Shown here: positions 1 through 7,304 of the stretch, one piece after another | Layout: each line of letters opens with the position of its first letter | Position numbering within the stretch: the stretch's first letter is position 1 | NCBI RefSeq assembly: GCF_047308265.1 | Contig: NZ_JBKQWY010000011.1 | Span: 62,001-126,000 of the forward strand | Direction: 5' to 3' | From: Maricaulis sp047308265 | Lineage (GTDB): Bacteria > Pseudomonadota > Alphaproteobacteria > Caulobacterales > Maricaulaceae | DNA length: 64,000 bases | The notes under the pieces: generated by a model | What the model was told of the DNA's origin: nothing | The model's database searches: none | What the model saw: the letters and a program-made list of their open reading frames with translations, nothing else | Translations under genes and position numbers: made by a program

Positions 1-491
1 GTATCTCCCACGAACAGGGCATCACCGATCAGATGACTCATACAGGCCGGCGTGTGACCCGGGGTCGACATCGCCTTCGCATCGATCCGTCCCAGCTGGT
101 AGGTTTCGCCATCACTGAACAGGTGGTCAAACTGACGGCCATCGCGGGCAAACCGCTGATCCTCATTGAAAATTTCACCAAAAACCGTCTGGACCGTCGG
201 GATCTGGTCTCCGATGGCCGTCGTGCCACCGACCTGGTCGCGGATATAGGGCGCAGCGGTCAGGTGATCGGCATGCACATGGGTGTCGATAATCCACTGG
301 CAGGTCAGGCCCCGCTCGCGAATGTGCGCAATGATCCGGTCGGCAGATTGCGTATTGGTGCGACCGGACGCGGGATCATAGTCGAGCACACTGTCGATCA
401 CGGCACACTGCAAGGTCGCCGGGTCGGTCACGACATAGCTGATGGTGAAAGTCGCTTCGTCAAAAAAGCCGGTCACGTCGGGGATTTGCAT
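1..491 (-). CDS. MBL-fold metallo-hydrolase, persulfide dioxygenase-like (3' end outside window)
   Basis: Partial gene whose start (ATG at 491) is inside the window and whose end lies before base 1. The readable ~163 residues start MQIPDV and carry the metallo-beta-lactamase metal motif THVHADHL (about residues 94-101) and a second histidine in STPGHTPACMSHL, followed by GDALFVGDT. The spacing and the N-terminal YVVTDPAT..AVIDSVLDYDP pattern resemble the ETHE1/Blh group of persulfide dioxygenases, glutathione-persulfide oxidising enzymes with one iron. It starts 14 bases after the ArsR stop, with a CGGAG site just upstream, so it is the last known gene of a peroxiredoxin-ArsR-MBL operon. In the BigR systems of Agrobacterium and Xylella an ArsR repressor of this type controls such an enzyme. 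The substrate is inferred; glyoxalase II-like activity is the alternative. Confidence 0.8.
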   Translation of the reverse strand, partial: MQIPDVTGFFDEATFTISYVVTDPATLQCAVIDSVLDYDPASGRTNTQSADRIIAHIRERGLTCQWIIDTHVHADHLTAAPYIRDQVGGTTAIGDQIPTVQTVFGEIFNEDQRFARDGRQFDHLFSDGETYQLGRIDAKAMSTPGHTPACMSHLIGDALFVGD

Positions 492-505
492 AATCTACTC
501 CGAAA

Positions 506-925
506 TCAGGACGGGGTGCGGGCGAACACCCCATATCCGCCCGGCGGATTGGGACGTCCGGCCTTCACAGGGCGGGCGGCGGGTGTCGCCGGGTTTTGGC
601 GGGCTTCGGGTTCACACACGGTCTTGCCCAGCATGGCCGAACAGATGGAATCCAGCAGAGTGATGACACGATCACCTCCGGCCAGACGATAGAAAATCAC
701 CTTGGATTCGCGCCGTGTTTCCACCAGTCCCTCCTCGCGAAGCTTGGAGAGTTCGCGAGACAGGCGCGGCTGACGAATGCCAAGAACCGTCTCGATCTGG
801 CCGACAGACATTTCTCCATCCCGTAACTGGCAACAGATCATCAGGCGCGCAGGATGAGCAAAGGCCTTGAGAAGGCGCGTCGCTTCTTCGGCGAGAGGCA
901 TCAGGGCCTGGCTCTGCGGCGTCAC
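506..925 (-). CDS. ArsR-family repressor, BigR/SqrR-like
   Basis: Winged-helix repressor of about 139 residues. The chosen start is the GTG at 925, which overlaps the stop of the peroxiredoxin gene (GTGA) and has a good GGGAGG site (933-938) seven bases before it; an ATG at 952 would need a longer overlap. The body AFAHPARLMICCQLRDGEMSVGQIETVLGIRQPRLSRELSKLREEGLVETRRESKVIFYRL is the ArsR helix-turn-helix and wing. Two cysteines in the CCQL stretch (about residues 31-32) and further cysteines in DSICSAM and KTVCEPE (about 95 and 104) sit near the places of the thiol pair used by BigR/SqrR to sense sulfane sulfur, whereas the metal-binding ELCVC box of ArsR/SmtB is missing. A proline-rich tail of about 30 residues is unusual. 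Likely represses its own operon; ligand inferred. Confidence 0.85.
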   Translation of the reverse strand: MTPQSQALMPLAEEATRLLKAFAHPARLMICCQLRDGEMSVGQIETVLGIRQPRLSRELSKLREEGLVETRRESKVIFYRLAGGDRVITLLDSICSAMLGKTVCEPEARQNPATPAARPVKAGRPNPPGGYGVFARTPS

Positions 926-1566
926 GACAGGACCTCCCGACGCATATACCACACCTCATCCTCCTCTGCGCCGTCCAGCGCCCCAGTCTGGTCCAGCGGT
1001 GGCGGCAAAAACCCAGGCTCTCCCGGCTGCCAGCCTTCCGGCATCACGCACTGGCGGGCCTCGGAATCCTGCAGCGCGCTCACCAGTCGCAATATCTCGG
1101 CGACAGAACGCCCCACATTCATTGGATAGTGGATCTGGGCGCGCAACATGCCGTCCGGATCGATGACAAACACCGAACGGACGGCGGCTGTGCTCTCCGA
1201 CCCCGCGTGGATCATGCCATAAGCCTGCGCCACACTCATGGAGATGTCTTCGAGAATGGGAAATTCGATCCGCACGCCCAAACGGTCCTCGATATCCTTC
1301 ACCCAGGCGATATGGGCGTACAGGCTATCGACTGACAATCCCAGCAGATCACAGTGCCGGGCTTCAAACTTTGGCATCGCCGCCTGGAAAGCGAGAAACT
1401 CAGTGGTGCACACGGGTGTGAAATTGGCCGGGTGAGAAAACAACACCAGCCAGCGGCCACGATAATCCTCAAGCCGCACAAAACCACGCGTCGAGCGGGC
1501 CTCGAAAACCGGCGCCGGCTCATCGATACGGGCCACCCGGCGGTCGGTATCGGTCAATTCATCCAT
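922..1566 (-). CDS. 1-Cys peroxiredoxin (Prx6 family)
   Basis: A 214-residue thiol peroxidase. The peroxidatic cysteine lies in FSHPANFTPVCTTEF (about residues 44-58), the signature of the Prx6/AhpC-TSA family, and the long C-terminal arm with VGRSVAEILRLVSALQ and GWQPGE is typical of the 1-Cys Prx6 branch, usually 210-220 residues. The only cysteine besides the active site ones is not placed as a usual resolving cysteine, so an outside thiol is expected as reductant. First gene of the operon with the ArsR repressor and the MBL enzyme, which suggests a role against peroxide or reactive sulfur species in the cytoplasm. GAGG lies eight bases before the ATG. Confidence 0.9.
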   Translation of the reverse strand: MDELTDTDRRVARIDEPAPVFEARSTRGFVRLEDYRGRWLVLFSHPANFTPVCTTEFLAFQAAMPKFEARHCDLLGLSVDSLYAHIAWVKDIEDRLGVRIEFPILEDISMSVAQAYGMIHAGSESTAAVRSVFVIDPDGMLRAQIHYPMNVGRSVAEILRLVSALQDSEARQCVMPEGWQPGEPGFLPPPLDQTGALDGAEEDEVWYMRREVLS

Positions 1567-1593
1567 AAAGGGCCTCGAACAGGTTCAACTCCC

Positions 1594-1621
1594 TTCATAT
1601 TACATTTGTCGATAGTGTCAA
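1594..1621 (-). promoter_or_regulatory. Candidate promoter of the peroxiredoxin operon
   Basis: On the minus strand TTGACA (1621-1616) is followed after 16 bases by TATGAA (1599-1594), about 30 bases before the peroxiredoxin start. It is the only good -35 like box in this 95-base gap. No clear BigR-type inverted repeat was recognised. Confidence 0.35.
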
Positions 1622-1661
1622 CTGTAAAGCGAAAACTGTCGCGCGACACATCCCAACAGTT

Positions 1662-2246
1662 TCAATTTTTGACAAGTGTTCGGTGGGCCACTGTTCGCAT
1701 ATGCGCGACAAATTCGTCCTGGGACCAACCCTGACCGCCACACAGAAGCTCCCAGTTCCGCACGGAAAGAAGCATCCAGAGACTGTCCGTCGCCCGCTCG
1801 ACACTCAGGCCAGGATCCAGTACGCCAGCCTCATCGAGCGCCCGCACCGCTGCCGCGCAGCCATGACGGATCGCAGCCAGCCGATCGTCCCAGGCCGCTC
1901 GCGCCGCCTCATCCGTGTCATACATGGCCATGAAGGCCCGGGCGACGCCATAGATGTGCGGCATGTAACCCAGCCAGGCATCAATCCAGGCATCGAGCCG
2001 GTCAACACCCGTCGCGGCGCGTGAGGCCTTCAGGCGCTCATCCACCTCAAGAACTTCGTCCAGATAACGGGCCGTCGCAATCAGAAGCTCCGCACGCGCT
2101 GGGAAATGAAGGTAAACAGCCTGGCGAGACAGACCACTCTCCTTAGCTATATCACTCATGCGCACAGGCTTTGCCGGATTATCCTCGAGCAACCGCCAGG
2201 TCGTTTTCATGATCCGCTCGCGCGTGACTTCACTTTTTTTGCTCAT
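1662..2246 (-). CDS. TetR/AcrR family transcriptional regulator
   Basis: About 194 residues from the ATG at 2246 (MSKKSEVTRERIMK); a longer reading frame to 2363 exists but lacks family similarity and overlaps the preceding gene. The N-terminal helix-turn-helix is seen in VRMSDIAKESGLSRQAVYLHFPARAELL (about residues 24-51), the normal TetR DNA-binding unit. The C-terminal ligand domain is not diagnostic. It follows the NmrA-like and DUF1772 genes in the same direction and probably regulates them. The box GTGTAAAC just upstream (2269-2276) also forms the palindrome in front of the whole operon at 3702-3716, suggesting that the protein binds both. Confidence 0.85.
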   Translation of the reverse strand: MSKKSEVTRERIMKTTWRLLEDNPAKPVRMSDIAKESGLSRQAVYLHFPARAELLIATARYLDEVLEVDERLKASRAATGVDRLDAWIDAWLGYMPHIYGVARAFMAMYDTDEAARAAWDDRLAAIRHGCAAAVRALDEAGVLDPGLSVERATDSLWMLLSVRNWELLCGGQGWSQDEFVAHMRTVAHRTLVKN

Positions 2247-2268
2247 GATCACCCACTGTCTTGATCCC

Positions 2269-2276
2269 GTGTAAAC
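2269..2276. promoter_or_regulatory. Half operator upstream of tetR
   Basis: The octamer GTGTAAAC repeats the left arm of the full palindrome at 3702-3716. The right arm is not conserved here, so this is at most a weak or single-dimer site for the TetR protein encoded at 1662-2246. Confidence 0.35.
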
Positions 2277-2328
2277 TACAAGCGGATACGCCGGTGGCAA
2301 GCCGCCACCGGCGCCCCAACCCAGCGGC

Positions 2329-2811
2329 TTAAAGGGGGGACACCGCCAGGAGACTACCGACACCGGCGAGGAGACAGGCGAACGTTCTCACATGATTGAG
2401 ACGGGTCCAGCGATGCAGGTAAACCTGCCAGTATCCGCTGTTTTCCGCATCCGACGCGCTCATGGCGGCCAGTCGATTATTCATCGGCACATTCCCGGCG
2501 ACCGTCACAAGGAAACAGCCCAGAGCATAAACAAGCGCCGATGCCGCGATCAGCCATCGAGACTCCATCCCGGTCGTCCAGCTCCACCAGGCCAGGGCAG
2601 AAAACGCTGGAAGCAGAAGAAAAAACTGCAACAGAAACACGGATCGCAGCACTGTGCGGTTGATGCCCTGCATGGCCAGAGTGGCGGCTTCATCGCCGGC
2701 CTGATCCAGGCCTCGCATGACAAAATCAGAAAACGCCAGGAACACACCCCCGACGAAAATCGAGGAGACGCCGACACCCATCAGCGCGGCCGGGATCAAG
2801 GACGTCGACAT
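2329..2811 (-). CDS. DUF1772 (anthrone oxygenase-like) membrane protein
   Basis: A 160-residue protein from the ATG at 2811, which overlaps the stop of the NmrA-like gene as ATGA. Four hydrophobic segments are visible (around LIPAALMGVGVSSIFVGGVF, SVFLLQFFLLLPAFSALAWW, WLIAASALVYALGCFLVTVA and TFACLLAGVGSLLAV), with the conserved NVPMNNRLA loop and a W..LN..R motif that mark the DUF1772 family. Members sit beside NmrA-like and quinone-related genes in many bacteria; the enzymatic role is known only for fungal anthrone oxygenases. Here it is translationally coupled to the NmrA-like oxidoreductase and probably works with it. Inner membrane. Exact function unknown. Confidence 0.8.
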   Translation of the reverse strand: MSTSLIPAALMGVGVSSIFVGGVFLAFSDFVMRGLDQAGDEAATLAMQGINRTVLRSVFLLQFFLLLPAFSALAWWSWTTGMESRWLIAASALVYALGCFLVTVAGNVPMNNRLAAMSASDAENSGYWQVYLHRWTRLNHVRTFACLLAGVGSLLAVSPL

Positions 2812-3677
2812 CACACCGTCTCCGCTTTCGCCTGCCACAGACCTGTCGCCGCCACGTCTTGCGCGTAGACGGCAAAATCCCTGGGCTCACGCCCCAAGGC
2901 CCGCTGGACGCCGTCACATAGATGGGCATTGCGACCGTCGAGGACCGTGCCGAACAGATAGCCCAGCAACCAGACCACCTCGTCTGGCGCACCTTCAGCC
3001 TTCATGGCCTCGAGAAAGATGTCAGAGGGGACATACTGAAAGTGAACCGGCCGACCCGCCGCCTCAGAGATAATCTCGGCGGCTTCACTGAAGGTCAGCA
3101 AACGCGGACCTGTGACCTCATAGACCTCGCCTGAGTGCCCATCTTCGCTCAGCGCGACAGCCGCCACTTCCGCAATATCATTCACATCCACAAAAGGCTC
3201 ACCCACATCGCCTGCCGGCAAAGTGATGAGACCGGACTTCACCATGTCGAGGAACGCCCCTTCGGAGAAGTTCTGATTGAACCAGCTGGCCCGCACAATC
3301 GTCCACTCCAGGCCCGAGGTCTGGACAATGGCCTCACACGCCTGAGCCTCCTCCTCACCCCGTCCGGACAGGAGAACCAGGCGTTTCACGCCCGAGCGCT
3401 TGGCCGTTTCTACCAGCTGGGAGATTGCGTCTGTCGCGCCCGGAACCGCCAGATCGGGGGCGAAGTTGATATAGATCGCAGAAACATCCTGCATCAAACC
3501 GGCCCAGTTATCACGTGTATGCCAGTCAAAACGCGGCGTGCTGGAGCGCGAGACACCGCGCACATCCACACCCTTGTTTTCCAGAAGCTCGACAATACGA
3601 CGCCCGGTCTTGCCGGTGGCGCCCAGCACCAGAATACGCTGCCTGTCCGCACTTGCCCGTCCAAAAATCTTCCACAT
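2811..3677 (-). CDS. NmrA-like NAD(P)-binding atypical SDR
   Basis: A 288-residue Rossmann protein. The N-terminal dinucleotide motif is LVLGATGKTGRRIVELL (about residues 16-32), and the segments AIYINFAPDLA, RLVLLSGRGEE and WTIVRASWFNQNFSEG follow the NmrA/QOR2 pattern: the usual catalytic tyrosine-lysine pair of classical SDRs is replaced by the RASWFNQNF element. These enzymes sense or reduce with NADPH, sometimes acting on quinones. A canonical AAGGAGG ribosome site lies six bases before the ATG. First gene of the operon with DUF1772 and TetR; the TetR-type palindrome at 3702-3716 overlaps its leader, so induction by a TetR ligand is likely. Confidence 0.85.
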   Translation of the reverse strand: MWKIFGRASADRQRILVLGATGKTGRRIVELLENKGVDVRGVSRSSTPRFDWHTRDNWAGLMQDVSAIYINFAPDLAVPGATDAISQLVETAKRSGVKRLVLLSGRGEEEAQACEAIVQTSGLEWTIVRASWFNQNFSEGAFLDMVKSGLITLPAGDVGEPFVDVNDIAEVAAVALSEDGHSGEVYEVTGPRLLTFSEAAEIISEAAGRPVHFQYVPSDIFLEAMKAEGAPDEVVWLLGYLFGTVLDGRNAHLCDGVQRALGREPRDFAVYAQDVAATGLWQAKAETV

Positions 3678-3701
3678 GACGCACCTCCTTTTCTTGACGC
3701 C

Positions 3702-3716
3702 GTGTAAACTTTACAC
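3702..3716. promoter_or_regulatory. TetR-type operator of the NmrA-DUF1772-tetR operon
   Basis: GTGTAAACTTTACAC is a perfect 7+1+7 palindrome, extended with mismatches to about 13 bases per arm. It lies 25 bases upstream of the NmrA-like start, between a possible -35 (TTGACG on the minus strand near 3750) and the ribosome site. Its left arm recurs before the tetR gene. Confidence 0.65.
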
Positions 3717-3824
3717 CGTGTCTATGACGGATGCTCGACCCCGCGTCAATCAATTTTTTGACACGCCGTCAATTTTGTGGGGCTTCACCTCGCTCCGCTT
3801 TGTGATTTCCGCTAAAGCTCGCCA

Positions 3825-4937
3825 ATGATGAAAGACCGTTTGGATATCTTCTGCGTGACGCATCCGGGCCTGGAGGATGTGCTGGACACCGAGCTTGAGG
3901 CTCTCGGCTTCACGACGCGCGACACGACCCTTGGGGGCGTCGCGGTCTCTGGCAGCCGGGAAGATGTCTGGCGCGCTAATCTATTTCTGCGAACCGCAAG
4001 CCGGGTGCTCGTTCGCATGGACACCTTTCCCGTTCACCACTTGGCACAGCTGGACAAAAAAGCGAGGCGGCTCGACTGGTCCCACTGGCTGAGAGCTGAC
4101 ACGCCCGTACGGGTGGATGCCACAAGCCGGTCCTCGCGCATCTATCATGAGGGAGCTGCAGCCGAGCGGGTTGGAAAGGCCATTCAGGCCGCGCTGGGCT
4201 GCCAGCTCTCTGCAGACGCCCCTGTTCGCGTCCTGGTCCGCATCGAGAAGGACATGTGCACGATCAGCCTGGATACATCCGGCGAACTGCTTCATCGACG
4301 CGGCCACAAGCAGGAAGTCAACAAGGCGCCAATGCGCGAGACCCTTGCAGCTGCCTTTTTGGCCCTCAGCGGCTATACCGGTTCAGAGACCGTCATCGAT
4401 CCCATGTGCGGCTCGGGAACGTTCGCGATCGAGGCCGCAGAAATCAGCCAGGGCCTGACAGCAGGTCGTTCGCGCAGATTTGCCTTTGAACACCTGCCCG
4501 GCTTTGATCCGGCCCGATGCACCACCCTGCGATCCACCCCCCTGCATGCCGCCCGAAACATTCGACATTTTGCGTCAGACAGGGACGCGGGCGCTGTGCG
4601 CATCGCGCAATCCTACGCACGCCACGCAGGCGTGGAGGACAAAGTCCACGTCGAGCAATGCGACATCGTCGATCGGGTCGCTCCCGACACGGCGCCTGGC
4701 CTCGTAATCCTCAATCCACCTTACGGCGCGCGCGTTGGTAATCCTCGCCAATTGACCCAGCTTTACCGGAGCCTGGGACAGACGCTTTGGAGCCGTTTCA
4801 GCGGCTGGCGGGTCGGCCTGGTCACGTCAGATGCCAAACTGGCGAAAGCCACCGGACTGCCCCTCAGGCCCGTGACGCCATCGATTGATCATGGCGGTAT
4901 AAAAATTCACCTCTACACCTGCCCACCCCTTCGCTAA
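3825..4937 (+). CDS. THUMP-domain class I RNA methyltransferase (RlmL/Trm14-like, COG0116)
   Basis: A 370-residue protein. An N-terminal THUMP-type RNA-binding part (about residues 1-160, LDIFCVTHPGLEDVLDTELEALGF) precedes a SAM-binding domain with motif I as DPMCGSGTFAIEAAE and motif IV as LNPPYG, the N6/N2 base methylation signature NPPY. Length and order match the YcbY N-terminal half, which makes m2G in 23S rRNA, and archaeal Trm14. It lacks the extra C-terminal methyltransferase of E. coli RlmL/K. Monocistronic; ATG codons at 3825 and 3828 are both possible. Exact target base inferred only by family. Confidence 0.87.
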   Translation: MMKDRLDIFCVTHPGLEDVLDTELEALGFTTRDTTLGGVAVSGSREDVWRANLFLRTASRVLVRMDTFPVHHLAQLDKKARRLDWSHWLRADTPVRVDATSRSSRIYHEGAAAERVGKAIQAALGCQLSADAPVRVLVRIEKDMCTISLDTSGELLHRRGHKQEVNKAPMRETLAAAFLALSGYTGSETVIDPMCGSGTFAIEAAEISQGLTAGRSRRFAFEHLPGFDPARCTTLRSTPLHAARNIRHFASDRDAGAVRIAQSYARHAGVEDKVHVEQCDIVDRVAPDTAPGLVILNPPYGARVGNPRQLTQLYRSLGQTLWSRFSGWRVGLVTSDAKLAKATGLPLRPVTPSIDHGGIKIHLYTCPPLR

Positions 4938-4980
4938 CCCACCCCAGATCACGCAGCCGTGATCGGGTTACCCCTGCTTT

Positions 4981-5004
4981 TATTTATAACAGATGTTATT
5001 TATA
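4981..5004. promoter_or_regulatory. TetR-type palindromic operator before the DUF1330 gene
   Basis: An interrupted palindrome with 11-base arms around GA; 9 of 11 positions pair. The core TAACAGATGTTA has the same sequence, on the opposite strand, as the core of the palindrome at 6236-6261. It sits 30 bases before the DUF1330 start. The TetR gene at 5594 lies between the two sites. Confidence 0.65.
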
Positions 5005-5033
5005 GGCCATCCACACACATGGAAGGATGCGAT

Positions 5034-5330
5034 ATGAGCGCGATGATGATCTCCCAGGTCCAGATCCACGACCCGGCCTTGTTCCAGGACTATCTGGCGA
5101 AATCGAAGGATATAGCTGGCCGGTATGGCGCAGAACTACTGGCACGCGGGCGACTGGAAACAGTCTTGAATGGAAATGACAAACCCGCACCGCTTGTGGT
5201 GATTGCCCGCTTTCCAAGTCTGGAAAAGCTGAACGCCTGGTTCGAAGACGACGACTACAAAGCCATTATCGGACTTCGGGATAAGTCCTCACACCAGGAG
5301 ATGACGGCATGGACGCTGATCGAGGACTAA
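5034..5330 (+). CDS. DUF1330 family protein
   Basis: A 98-residue protein starting MSAMMISQVQIHDPALFQDYLAKS, placed at the ATG at 5034 because GGAAGGA (5021-5027) lies six bases upstream. The pattern with an A/G-rich centre (GAELLARGRLETVLNG), VVIARFPSLEKLNAWFEDDDYKAIIGLRDKSS and a final TAWTLIED is the DUF1330 dimeric alpha-beta barrel (ferredoxin-like) family. Function of the family is not known; members occur with stress and hydrolase genes. First gene after the palindrome at 4981-5004, so likely controlled by the neighbouring TetR protein. Confidence 0.88.
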   Translation: MSAMMISQVQIHDPALFQDYLAKSKDIAGRYGAELLARGRLETVLNGNDKPAPLVVIARFPSLEKLNAWFEDDDYKAIIGLRDKSSHQEMTAWTLIED

Positions 5331-5497
5331 GCCCGCAATTTCCGTTTGCCAGGGCCTGGACCTGGTTCAAGGAAGTCGCGGAAGCCGTTGAAACCACACC
5401 TGAAGAACAGGTCCAGGCCCAGGTGCGTCAACTGCGTGATGAGATCGATGTGCTCCATCATCGCCTCATGGTTCTGGAAAGCCAGACACCCAAATAA
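5309..5497 (+). CDS. Small hypothetical protein with C-terminal coiled coil
   Basis: A 62-residue frame overlapping the end of the DUF1330 gene by 22 bases. The last half, TTPEEQVQAQVRQLRDEIDVLHHRLMVLESQ, has a clear heptad pattern with hydrophobic a/d positions. The overlap and same direction suggest translational coupling. No family recognised. It could be a chance frame, but codon use and the coiled-coil pattern look natural. Confidence 0.45.
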   Translation: MDADRGLSPQFPFARAWTWFKEVAEAVETTPEEQVQAQVRQLRDEIDVLHHRLMVLESQTPK

Positions 5498-5502
5498 GGC
5501 TC

Positions 5503-5520
5503 AGGGCGGGGAACCGCCCT
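5503..5520 (+). other. GC-rich hairpin with GGAA loop
   Basis: AGGGCGG and CCGCCCT form a perfect 7-bp stem with a GGAA loop, six bases after the stop of the small ORF. No T run follows on either side, so it may be an mRNA-stabilising hairpin or a weak terminator before tetR. Confidence 0.45.
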
Positions 5521-5593
5521 GCTCCACCCCGTGGCGCAAGGGCTCGAATGTTTGGTAGCGTCACACGATTTCCAATGTGAATGGACGGGGCCC

Positions 5594-6178
5594 GTGGCCA
5601 GAAAACGTGAATTCGACCCTGAAGAAGCCCTGGACAAAGCCATGCATGTGTTCTGGGAGAAGGGATATGCTGGCACGTCCATGCGGGACTTGACCGCAGC
5701 GACCGGGGTCGCGCCAGCCGGCCTCTATGCCGCTTTCGGCGACAAGGACGGCCTCTACCAAAAGTCTCTGGAGCATTATCGCGATAATTATATCGGCCGC
5801 CTCCTCGCGGAACTATTCACTGACGAAGCCGGGCTGGATGAGATTCGCGTTGTTTTCACACGCATTCACGACCGTCAGCAAACGTTTCGCCGCGGCGTCG
5901 GATGCCTGTGGACGAATGGCGCCATGGAGTTCGGCGACACCCAGCCAGACAAGTCGGATCTGTTCCGCTGGAATGCCGTGCGCATGGAGGATGCCTTTGC
6001 ACGGGCCCTATCAAGATCTGTGGAAGCAGGCAAATGGCCTGCAGATCGCAGCATTGACCAGACTGCGGCCCTGTTGGTGTCCATCTTCAATGGCTTCCTG
6101 GTTCTCGGGCGCGGATCGGCCGAACCCCACATCATGGATCGCAGTCTGAAAGCGGTGTTCGCCCTGCTCGAAAGCTGA
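5594..6178 (+). CDS. TetR/AcrR family transcriptional regulator
   Basis: About 194 residues when started at the GTG at 5594 (VARKREFDPEEALDKAMHVFWEKGYAGTSMRDLTAATGVAPAGLYAAFGDKDGLY), which is the normal beginning of the COG1309 regulators with a C-terminal YcdC/AcrR-type tail containing the conserved RRGVGCLWTNGAME region. A longer frame from 5531 has no family match in its first 21 residues. The start is not certain because the upstream ribosome site is poor. It sits between two matching palindromes, one before the DUF1330 gene and one before the hydrolase, and probably represses both. Such regulators often sense an electrophile or small aromatic molecule; the ligand is unknown. Confidence 0.85.
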   Translation: MARKREFDPEEALDKAMHVFWEKGYAGTSMRDLTAATGVAPAGLYAAFGDKDGLYQKSLEHYRDNYIGRLLAELFTDEAGLDEIRVVFTRIHDRQQTFRRGVGCLWTNGAMEFGDTQPDKSDLFRWNAVRMEDAFARALSRSVEAGKWPADRSIDQTAALLVSIFNGFLVLGRGSAEPHIMDRSLKAVFALLES

Positions 6179-6235
6179 AACCCCGGCACTGAGATCATGA
6201 TACCGCGTTCGGGTTTTCTCTCCGACATGTGATCC

Positions 6236-6261
6236 ATTAAAATAACATCTGTTATTTTAAT
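6236..6261. promoter_or_regulatory. TetR-type palindromic operator before the alpha/beta hydrolase gene
   Basis: Perfect 12-base arms (ATTAAAATAACA and its complement) around TC. The core TAACATCTGTTA is the complement of the core at 4981-5004. It lies 48 bases before the hydrolase start. Confidence 0.7.
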
Positions 6262-6309
6262 GCTTGAGCCTCTGTGGCATTCCTCTCGCTACACCCGGAG
6301 GATATCGAC

Positions 6310-7299
6310 ATGAACCATCACGCACCCCAGCTTCATCTCTCACCGGATTCCTGGTACCAGACCGGCGAGCTTCGGTTTTATGATCCGGAAACACGTACTT
6401 TGTCTGAAAAATCCAGCTCAGGCCGACACCGTGTTTTTCGTCGTCGGACCGGCTCCGCCACACGGTGGACAAGCGAGCCTGTAACCGTGTTTCTGGGCGG
6501 ATTTCCAGATGGCAGTTTTGGCTGGTCACGCGTCGAGCCCCGGTTAAAGGACCCCGAACGCCCTCGCCTGTACATCGACTATCTGGGCATGGGGGCCTCG
6601 GACACTCCCCGCCACTACCGCTATTCCAGCATGGAGCGCGCAGATCAGATCGAAGCCCACCTCTTGGACCTTGGAATCCGGGATCTCCATATTGTCAGCT
6701 TCGACTTTTCCTCTCTGGTCGTCATGGAGATCCTGAGCCGCCAAGCCGATCGCCAAGCACGTGGTGAGCCCCAGGGTCCGCGCATCCGATCGATCAGCGT
6801 GTTCAATGGCGGCCTGTTCACGGACGGGCACTCTCACCCCTGGTTTACAACACCCGTTCTCAACTCGCCCTTTGGCGGTATGGGGACATGGTTTGCCCAG
6901 AGGTCCCGCTTTGTCTTTGCCCAGATGGTCAATGTGCTCTGGTCAAAGGACTACGGCGTCACATCACAGGAGGTTTCCGAACTCTTCAGCGTTGTCACCC
7001 GCAATCGGGGCGCGCATTTCATGAGCGCCGGTGCCGGGTTTGTGCGTGAACATTTGAGGCAGAAGACACGTTGGGATTTCAAGCGGCTCTTCGTTTCCAC
7101 CCAGCACGATATTCGGTGGTGTCTTGTGGCGAGCAAGAAAGATCCTTTTGAACGCAAACAGGTCCGCAAGGCTGAAAAACGCCTGCGCACCTATGCCCCG
7201 GATGCGCGCTGGTTACCCGGCGGACATCTCACCACATCGGAACATCCCGATCTGATGGCAAGGATCATTCATGACATAACCGACCCGGCCGACAGCTGA
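6310..7299 (+). CDS. Alpha/beta hydrolase, haloalkane-dehalogenase/epoxide-hydrolase-like
   Basis: A 329-residue protein; the ATG at 6310 has GGAGG (6297-6301) eight bases upstream. The strand-turn motif FLGGFPDGSFGW (oxyanion loop position), then DYLGMGASDTP, then the nucleophile elbow SFDFSS follow the order found in haloalkane dehalogenases and epoxide hydrolases, where the nucleophile is Asp and not Ser. The general base histidine is likely in LPGGHLTTSEHPDLM near the C-terminus. The segment between has a long cap. The substrate is not known. Downstream of the TetR palindrome, so probably inducible together with DUF1330. Cytoplasmic; no signal peptide. Confidence 0.8.
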   Translation: MNHHAPQLHLSPDSWYQTGELRFYDPETRTLSEKSSSGRHRVFRRRTGSATRWTSEPVTVFLGGFPDGSFGWSRVEPRLKDPERPRLYIDYLGMGASDTPRHYRYSSMERADQIEAHLLDLGIRDLHIVSFDFSSLVVMEILSRQADRQARGEPQGPRIRSISVFNGGLFTDGHSHPWFTTPVLNSPFGGMGTWFAQRSRFVFAQMVNVLWSKDYGVTSQEVSELFSVVTRNRGAHFMSAGAGFVREHLRQKTRWDFKRLFVSTQHDIRWCLVASKKDPFERKQVRKAEKRLRTYAPDARWLPGGHLTTSEHPDLMARIIHDITDPADS

Positions 7300-7304
7300 G
7301 ACCG

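Noticed and set aside
5531..5593. N-terminal extension of the second TetR protein
   Set aside because: The 21 extra residues have no resemblance to TetR proteins, and the GTG at 5594 gives the normal family start.
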